DNA from: Amborella trichopoda
Taxonomy: Eukaryota; Streptophyta; Magnoliopsida; Amborellales; Amborellaceae
Reading direction: 5' to 3'
Length of the DNA stretch: 64,000 nucleotides
Assembly (NCBI RefSeq): GCF_000471905.2
Contig: NW_006500065.1
Span: forward strand, 652,792 to 716,791
Position 1 is the first letter of the stretch. Every line of letters starts with the position of its first letter. Of the stretch, positions 57,321-64,000 are shown piece after piece. The notes under the pieces are model-generated. The model did not search any database. It was not told where the DNA came from and worked only from the letters and a program-made list of their open reading frames with translations. The translations under genes and the position numbers were made by a program.

Positions 57321-58568
57321 TAGTACCTTTATTTCTTCATCAGTATTACCTACTAGGGGAGGTGATGCTGGGAAGTTAGCAAATTTTAAGAATCGGTTTC
57401 TTTCTTCTTCTTGATTTCTTGGCTCAATCCCTCTTTCAAACCCCCCTCAAATTCAAACTTACAATTTTCAAACTCTCATCAAGACGAACCAAGGGTTGTC
57501 ACTCTAGGCCATCCAAAAGTGTGTGCGTGATAATTACCCAAAAAAAAAGTGTGTGCATGAACGCAAAGTGCAAGTGCAGGGGAGCTGGAATCAAACCGAG
57601 GTGAAAGGTAGGGGGGCTTTCCGAAATGATCTAAGAGGGCTCTACACCCGGGTGTGTCCCAACCCCACCAAGTGAGGTAAGCCTTACCTCACATCTCTTT
57701 TTTTGTTGGTTCGAACCACACAAACACACACCACACTACTCGACACTTATTCTAGCAGGCATTGGGGTCACCCTCACACGCACATGCGCATGAACCCAAA
57801 AAGGGGGAGGTGCGGCACACAAGCGGTCTCATCCTTCGCCTCGCTCCTGAGCACGAGACAAGGGAGGGACCACCACGTGGTTTGAAGAAAGGGTTTCTTG
57901 ACCCCAATGTCAAAAAAACTAGGGCCAACCACCGGGGCTAGCCAAGTGGAGTGCTTCATTTTATTAATTAGATTCCAAGGATCAGAATTTCCCTTATAAA
58001 CGTGTTTAATCGATGCCAAATGATTTATTTTGTTGGAAAATCGTTAAAATGATTTTTAGGTATTTATGGGAATATTTCTGAGCAAGAAAATTCGTTTTTC
58101 AGAATTGTTTCGAGGTAATAACAATTAAGTACAGTCCCGCAGGATCCACACATAACATTTAAATGGCCAATGGGTGTCCACATGCCAATCCCATGGGGTA
58201 CCACGTCCCCCCATTTGGAGATGATGTGGGGGTGACGTCAACCCCATGTGGGGACCCCCCTTGTCATTTGTTTTATTGTTATATGAAGTTGCGTACTGTT
58301 GTATTTTTTAATTTCCAAAAATATTATATTTTGGGAAATTAATTTTAGCATATGTTAAGCAAGTATAGTTTGTGTACATGTGTGGAGAGATCTAGATGGG
58401 ATATGGAGTTTCTTATTACAAGCCTAACCCTAATGGCATATGATAATAGTGCATATAACCACTTCGCTTATGTGGCATGTTTTCATTAGACCCACATACT
58501 CTTATAAAAAGGGGGAATATTCAAAGATTTGTTTTGCTGATATTTTGTTAACAGACCATAAGTCATAC

Positions 58569-61500
58569 TGTTGTAGGGTATTTTTGACACGCTTGAATCC
58601 TCGGTGCGAATAATGGAGAAGCCAATTGCAACCTAGACCTATAGGTACCAAAAACACCTATGGACTACTGAACGCCATACTAATAAACCTGGTTTTTTAG
58701 CAATTTTGAAAAGTTGTCGTCGTGGCCCCAAAACGCATGAGAAGGTGATTGACAGTTGTTGTTCTAAGAATGCCTGCCAAGGTTCGTCCCAATCCTATAA
58801 AGATAAAGCAGATCAGGATAAAAATTACATTTCGCAGTGCCACTCCTAACATGCTGAAAAGTACCTCATAACTGGAGCTATATTTCCATGGTCTCAAATG
58901 AGCACCAGACCACCAATATTGGATTCAGAACACCCAAAAAGCCCCAAATATTAATTTTCAGCTCATTTGGACACTTCTTGGCCATTCTAAGCCTAACTTA
59001 CCCAAAATAGGCAGGTTTTACATTATTATTCCTGTGTAGCCTCGGTGAACCAGTTTTCATTTATGTAAAATGTGTTTCTTGGGTTTGGGAATTCTTTAGG
59101 AGGTCATAACTTCTTTGTTTTGAGGCCAATCAAGCCCAAATTTCAGTATGTTGTGTGTCTCATCAAGACACACATTTTGACATACGGCCCGGCCCAATAC
59201 GATGCCCGAAACAAAAGAAATCTTAGAGAGAAGGTTAACAAAAATACACAAATTGTAGAATTTTGAAAAAAGAGACATCCATTCACTCATGTGGCCGTCC
59301 TCGAACCCCTTTGAGCTTAAGTTATATTGTCTTACTTCAAGAGAGAGGAGAGAAAAATATTTTTCTAGTGAGAGAATACCCTTGGACCACTCTACCTCAA
59401 CCTTGGACCACACTACTCATACTATCCCAACCCTAGGCCATAGACCACTCTAACCATACTCCATACTTATTATACTCCCCCAATCATAGTCCATATTCCC
59501 ATAACCGTAAGCCATAGTCTATCTTAACCCATAGTCCATATTTCCATAACCATAAGCCATTGTCAATTTAAACTAGAGTCCTTAGATCATCTAACCTAAC
59601 CCAAACCACCTATACACCCTAACCTTACGCAACCGAAACCAACTATACACCCTAACCTTACCCAACCCATATCAACCATACACAGTAGCTTAGCCCTACC
59701 ATAAACCACACCCCTTTGAACCCTTATCCCCTAGCCTACCTTGACCCTTCTCCCCTACAAGGACCTCTCAAGGAGCACTGAGACCAAGCATAGCCTTCCG
59801 AGCTCGAGCCCCTTAGCTCATCACATAGGTACCCAGATTCAACTTCATTCTCTCTTCCTCTCTTTCTCTCTCCCTCTCTTCTTCTCTCCTTTTTCTCTTT
59901 CTTTCTCTCTCTTCTTCTCGCACCCTTCTCTCTCCTGCCCTCACTCTCTTTCTTGTCTCTCTTCCTTTTCTCTTTCTTCTTCTTTTGCCTCTCTCTTCTT
60001 TTTATCCTTCTTCTCCCTCTCTCTTCTTTTCCTATTTCTTCTTCTCCCTCTCTCTCCTTTCTCTGTCACTCTAACATTCTCTCTTTTTCCCCTCTTCTTC
60101 CTCTCTCTCTCTCTCTTTCTTTCTCTGTCTCTCTTCACAAGCCAACAGCTTAGCTACTGCCCCAACTCCTCCCCCCTCTCTCTCTTTCCCACTCGGGCCA
60201 GCGGCCAGGCCGCTGTCCCCATCTCTTTCTCTCTACTCACTTGGGCCAGTGGCTTAACCGCGGCCCCATCTCTCCCCCCTCTCGTCATCGCTATTCCTCT
60301 TTTTTCTCATCCCTCTCCCTCTCTTCCTCTTTCTCTTCTCTTTCTTTCTCTTATCCCCCCCCTCCCTTTTCACTCTCTTTCCCTTCTCCTCACTCCCTCT
60401 CTTCTTCTTTTCCCTCTCACTCTCTTTCTCTCTCACTCTCTCTTCCTCTCCATTCCCTCTTAATCTCTCCCATTCACTTTCTTTCTCTTCCCCTGTATCT
60501 CATCATCTTCTTCTTCTCTTCTCCCTCTTTCTTTTCCCTCACTCTATTTCTCTCTTCTACCCTCTTTATCATTCTCTTTCCTCATCTCTCACTTCAATCC
60601 TCCAACTCGGACCATCCTTTTGCATGAGGCTCTTCTAAGGCCGTGCCGAGCTTGACCCATTCCCTTGGCCTTAAGAAACCTCCGGGGTTGGTCCCTTCCT
60701 TTCTCATTTTCTTCTTCTCTTCTCTCTCTTTCGTTTCCTGCACTCTATTTCTTTTACCCTCTTCATTATTCTCTTTCCTCATCTCTCACTCCAATCTTCT
60801 AGCTTGAACCATCCTTTTGCGAGAAGCTCATCTGAGGCCGTGCCAGGCTTGACCGGTTCCCTTGACCTTAAGAAACCTCCGGGGTTAGTTTCTTCTTTTC
60901 TTTCTTGTCTTCACTCTCTTCTCTCTCATTCTAGCTTCCCCTTCTTCATTCTTTACCTTTCATATCACTCAAACCATTCTTAGGGGGCTCTTCCAAGACA
61001 CATCCTGGTCAGGCTTAGTCCACCAGTATAGTTTCTTGTGAATCCTCTGTGGTACTTAGGTTCCAAGCCTAGTGCCTTTTCCGTTGTCGTCTGGCACATA
61101 CCTCCTTGGGGAGGTGAGGCTACCCAATTTTCTCGACCCTTTCTCGTCTTCTCTTACCCTCTTTTTTCATCTTCTCATCAATTCATTTTCATTCTAAAAG
61201 TTGCTCTTAGGAGGCTCTTGCAAGACGCATCCTGGTCGGGCGTGTCCCACCAGTATAGTTTCTTGTGAATCTCCTGGGTATCTAGGCTTTGTGCCTAATA
61301 GCTTTCTTGTGCCTCTGGTAATACTTCCTGGGGGAGGTGACGCCGAAAGATTACCCAATACTTGGGTGACTTCCCCCTCTCTTCTGTCTTTCCTTCTTTT
61401 TCTGTACTCCATCTCCCTTTTTTCTATCTTCATCTCTTAAACTCTCAATCCCCAAACCCCTTCAAATCCTATCACGAAAGGCGAGGCAATGGGCGAAATT

Positions 61501-61886
61501 TCAAGCCATTTATCAAGTGGGTACTTGAAGTTGTGCAAAGTTGCACCGGAGCCAGACTGAGCCGAAAAGGCCGGGAGGCTTTCGAAATGATCTAAGAGGG
61601 CTGAACGCCCGGACGTGTCCCGACCCCAAACGAGTGAGGTGGGCCTTACCTCGTGCTTTTATTTCTTTTGTTGGTTCGATCCGCACCTACCACACTACCC
61701 AACCCTTCTCCTTGTGGGCGCTGGGGTCACGTCCACACACACACGTGCGTGAACCCGAAAAGGGGGGGGGGGGAGGGGGTGCAGCATGCACACACCTTTT
61801 CTTTCTTTTCTTTCTCTCCCTGAGATCCAAAGAGGCGCCACGAGTTTTAAGAAAAAAGGGGTTTCACGAAAATCTAGGGCCTACCA
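58569..61886 (+). mobile_element. Solo LTR-B2 (3318 bp, TSD catac)
   Basis: Starts TGTTGTAGGGTATTTTT and ends CTAGGGCCTACCA, flanked by perfect catac at 58564-58568 and 61887-61891. It lies 637 bp from LTR-B1 in the same orientation inside the same LTR-A4. Its middle is a long CT-rich tract (59840-60600). The open frame of 240 residues at 59741-60463 is Ser/Leu/Phe low complexity from that tract, not a gene. Confidence 0.87.
59840..60600. repeat. Polypyrimidine tract of LTR-B2
   Basis: About 760 bases of nearly pure C and T on the + strand. It corresponds to the CT tract in LTR-B1, where the assembly failed. Confidence 0.9.
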
Positions 61887-62400
61887 CATACCCTCCATCT
61901 TGGTTTTAAGGTAGGTTTGTTAAAGGTGAAGAGCATGGACTTTTTTATAACAAGGGAAATTGGAGTGAATTGAAGAAGGATAAAGGTGTTTAAATCCGTA
62001 CCACACATCTTGATGGCATGATGGTGGATGGTGGGCTAGGACATGAAGGGCCATAATTCATCATCTAGAAGCATCTCCACACTTGAGGCTTGAAAAGCTA
62101 TAAACACCCCTTGAGTCAAGTTTTCACATACATGAGATCACATCATAAACTTTCCCTCCAAAAGTAGCACGTCTCTCTCTCTTCACTATCTCTTTGTTGG
62201 CACACCCAAGGCCATTGGGTTCTTCCGTTCTCTGTCTAAAGAGCCTTTTCATGTTGTGCGAGAGAAGAGCTCCTTTGAAGGTCTCATACTACTCCATTAA
62301 TGATGATCCAAAGCTCAAAATTTAAGCCGTGGATGATCTAGTCTTCAAGCCTTCAACAATTACTCTTTTTCCCCCTCTAATGATTATATCTTTGCTTCCT

Positions 62401-62994
62401 TGAATATTTGCTTCCTTGAATCTTTATTGATCTCACTTGATCCATGTAGTTTAAGGCTTCATCCATGCACAATTTGAGATAGTTATCTATGAGCTTTCTC
62501 CCTTGAATTTTAGAGTATTTCTTGCTGATATCTCTTTGAGTTTTTCATATTCATATCAATCATTCAGATCACCTCCTAGTTTTCTTCTTAAATTGTTGGT
62601 TTTTCAAAGAGTGAGTATGCCGAATTTTCATGAGCCACTCTATGAAGAAACTTGAACTAGTTTTGCTTTCAAAGAGCCAGATCTCTCCCACAAACTTCCC
62701 ACTTGTTTTATATCTTTGAATCTCTGCAAATTCTTTCATATTTGAAGCATGTATGAATTGGCCTGGATTTGTGATATGCCATCACATGTCATCCATTGGC
62801 ACATAGCCGGGCACATGAGAGCTCTAATTGGCTTCTCATGGTCATGATACATTTTATACTTGAACAATAGTGTGTTAATGTAATGGAAATCATGTTGTAA
62901 TATGTTTTCGAGTGTTCATTGGTGTATAATTTTGTTTTGTAAGATTGAGTGGTGATAAATTTTCAAGAGCACTATTCATGTGTAGTTTGATTAT
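62401..62994. other. Intron 7, end of LTR-A4 or plain intron
   Basis: AT-rich with no clear repeat boundary; no PPR exon was recognised here. Confidence 0.4.
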
Positions 62995-64000
62995 CTCCCT
63001 TTATGGGGACAAACTACTTTGGATGCCTGATTCCAAAGGACATTTCCCAGTTAAATTCATGCTCCAGATCTTAATCCATTCCATGCAAAATGCAGTTGCC
63101 AAAAAACTGTAGCTTATACCTGCCTGACCAAGAATCAGATTTTTTGACGGATGGCTGCCCATAACAAGGTGGTGACCTCTGACCTCCTTACGAGCCGGGA
63201 TTCATCATCTTGAACATATATGCCCGATTTGTAAGCTTGGCCTCACTTCTCCACTATAAGGAAGTGAGTAAATTTTGGGCTTTTGCATTTGGTCTTATCA
63301 AGCTAAATTGGGCCCCCCTTCCTCAATTGAAGCCCTGTTGCAACATGGTGCAACGAACTTATGTAAGCTAGTAATTATTCTATGAAGAATTATATTATAT
63401 GGCTAGTTTGGAAGGAATAAAATGCTTGGTGTTTCATTAAGCAAAAGGGGAAGAGAAGAAAGGATAGATCCAGATTACAGTCGTCTCATGGGCCAAATCA
63501 AAGAATGAATTCTCGGGATATTCATTAAATTACTTTGAATTTAAATGGACCAGTGGAAAATTACCATGGGAGGGTAGAGCTTTAAGGTGGATAGTGCTGC
63601 CCCCTAGGGGGACTTAATGGATATGGAAGTAAACTTTGATGCCAGTTCTATCGCCATTTTGAGAGAAGCAGGGGTGGGAGGCACCTAAGAAATGATGGAA
63701 GAAAGATTATTTTGTGCTATTTGGAACCGCTACATTTGTGCAATGCAAATGACTCAGAGGTGTGGACTTCGCTAACTGGGCTGAGGAGTTTAGACCCTAG
63801 TTGAAAGTAATCATTGAAGGAGACTCTGTAACAACCACTGCTCATGCCAGTAGAGGATAGGTCTACCCATGGACTTTACATAACATCTATGAGGTTTTTT
63901 TTCTTGAGCAAACAGTGTGTGCCACTATCCAGCCTATGGAGGGAACCCAACCAACTAGCAAACTCATTGGCAAAAGAAGGCATATCTGAGTCCTCATTAG
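62995..64000 (+). mobile_element. LINE H: plant LINE zinc-finger and RNase H end, cut by the window
   Basis: Reads DKLLWMPDSKGHFPVKF at about 63008, the block before the zinc finger in plant LINE ORF2. Much later it gives VNFDASSIAILREAGVGGT (about 63632, catalytic Asp present), VIIEGDSVTT (about 63812) and REPNQLANSLAKEGISESS (about 63940). These are the RNase H motifs in order, separated by stops. The wording differs from the other LINEs here, so it is a separate lineage. Its 3' end is outside the window. Confidence 0.7.

Larger units (their letters stand above)
54417..57931 (+). mobile_element. Solo LTR-B1 (3515 bp with gap)
   Basis: Starts TGTTGTATGCTATTTTT and ends CTAGGGCCAACCA. The flanking 5-mers cccgg (54412-54416) and ccggg (57932-57936) differ at one base. 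It is collinear with LTR-B2 from the shared start through gacctaca/taggtaccaaaaa, a tatataag box at 55729, repeated cctta.accata segments, a CT-rich middle, and the gaaatgatctaagagggct block (57624 here, 61583 in B2). It codes for nothing. It contains the assembly gap. Confidence 0.8.
53809..62400 (+). mobile_element. LTR-A4: 2-kb LTR family copy split by two other solo LTRs
   Basis: Starts TGTTGGAATTG at 53809. It follows the LTR-A order in plus orientation: cactggatagagctatgcac, gactttgata, atgggtcatgagtctg, ttgggtca then tcgagaaagt. It resumes after LTR-B1 (57937: gtggagtgc, the same block as in LTR-A1) and again after LTR-B2 (61892). Its far end is not clear, somewhere near 62.2-62.9 kb. 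The length without inserts fits about 2 kb. Confidence 0.6.

Noticed and set aside
59741..60463. 240-residue open frame
   Set aside because: Pure Ser/Leu/Phe low complexity from a CT tract in LTR-B2, no domain, open by composition only.
53356..64000. Further PPR exons downstream
   Set aside because: No acceptor followed by a phase-2 frame with PPR-like residues was recognised; DKLLWMPDSKGHFPVKF at about 63008 is LINE sequence.

Overview
The window looks like nuclear DNA of a flowering plant with a large, retrotransposon-rich genome. The evidence is L1-type LINEs with a C-terminal RNase H domain, RTE LINEs, Ty1/copia remnants, solo LTRs, MITE-like elements and a split pentatricopeptide-repeat (PPR) gene. 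A magnoliid or similar lineage is only a guess. There is no bacterial or organellar gene order, no tRNA or rRNA gene and no CRISPR array.

The only host gene I can support is one PPR gene on the + strand. Seven in-phase exons lie at 477-575, 12720-12839, 23163-23267, 38529-38693, 38854-38981, 39122-39191 and 53138-53355. They hold 905 coding bases spread over 52.9 kb. Both ends of the gene lie outside the window. Introns are either tiny (160 and 140 bp) or huge (12.1, 10.3, 15.3, 13.9 and more than 10.6 kb). From memory the protein resembles the Arabidopsis At4g04790/At4g21880 type of P-class mitochondrial PPR protein; I could not check this.

Layout. Intron 1 holds an L1 LINE (LINE A, minus) and a copia element (Copia I, plus). 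Copia I carries four later insertions: two solo LTRs, a short LINE with target-site duplication (TSD), and a 784-bp hAT-like element. Intron 2 holds LINEs C and D, a minus-strand copia (Copia III) split by a 2.0-kb solo LTR, and a long-TIR MITE. Intron 3 holds a 403-bp tandem duplication, another minus-strand copia (Copia IV) split by a second 2.0-kb solo LTR, RTE LINE pieces, a long LTR-like region with minisatellites, and LINE E. Intron 6 holds a nest: Copia II contains a hAT-like element, which contains LINE F, which contains LINE G; RTE-3 follows. Intron 7 holds a solo-LTR-like host (LTR-A4) with two nested 3.3-3.5-kb solo LTRs, an assembly gap, and the start of another LINE.

Every transposon coding region I read is broken by stops or frameshifts, except some single domains that stay open. 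I see no undescribed enzymatic system. The points worth attention are the gene architecture, the dated nesting of insertions, a 3' UTR hairpin recurring among the LINEs, recurrent changes at reverse transcriptase and RNase H catalytic residues, and synthetic-looking sequence beside the gap.
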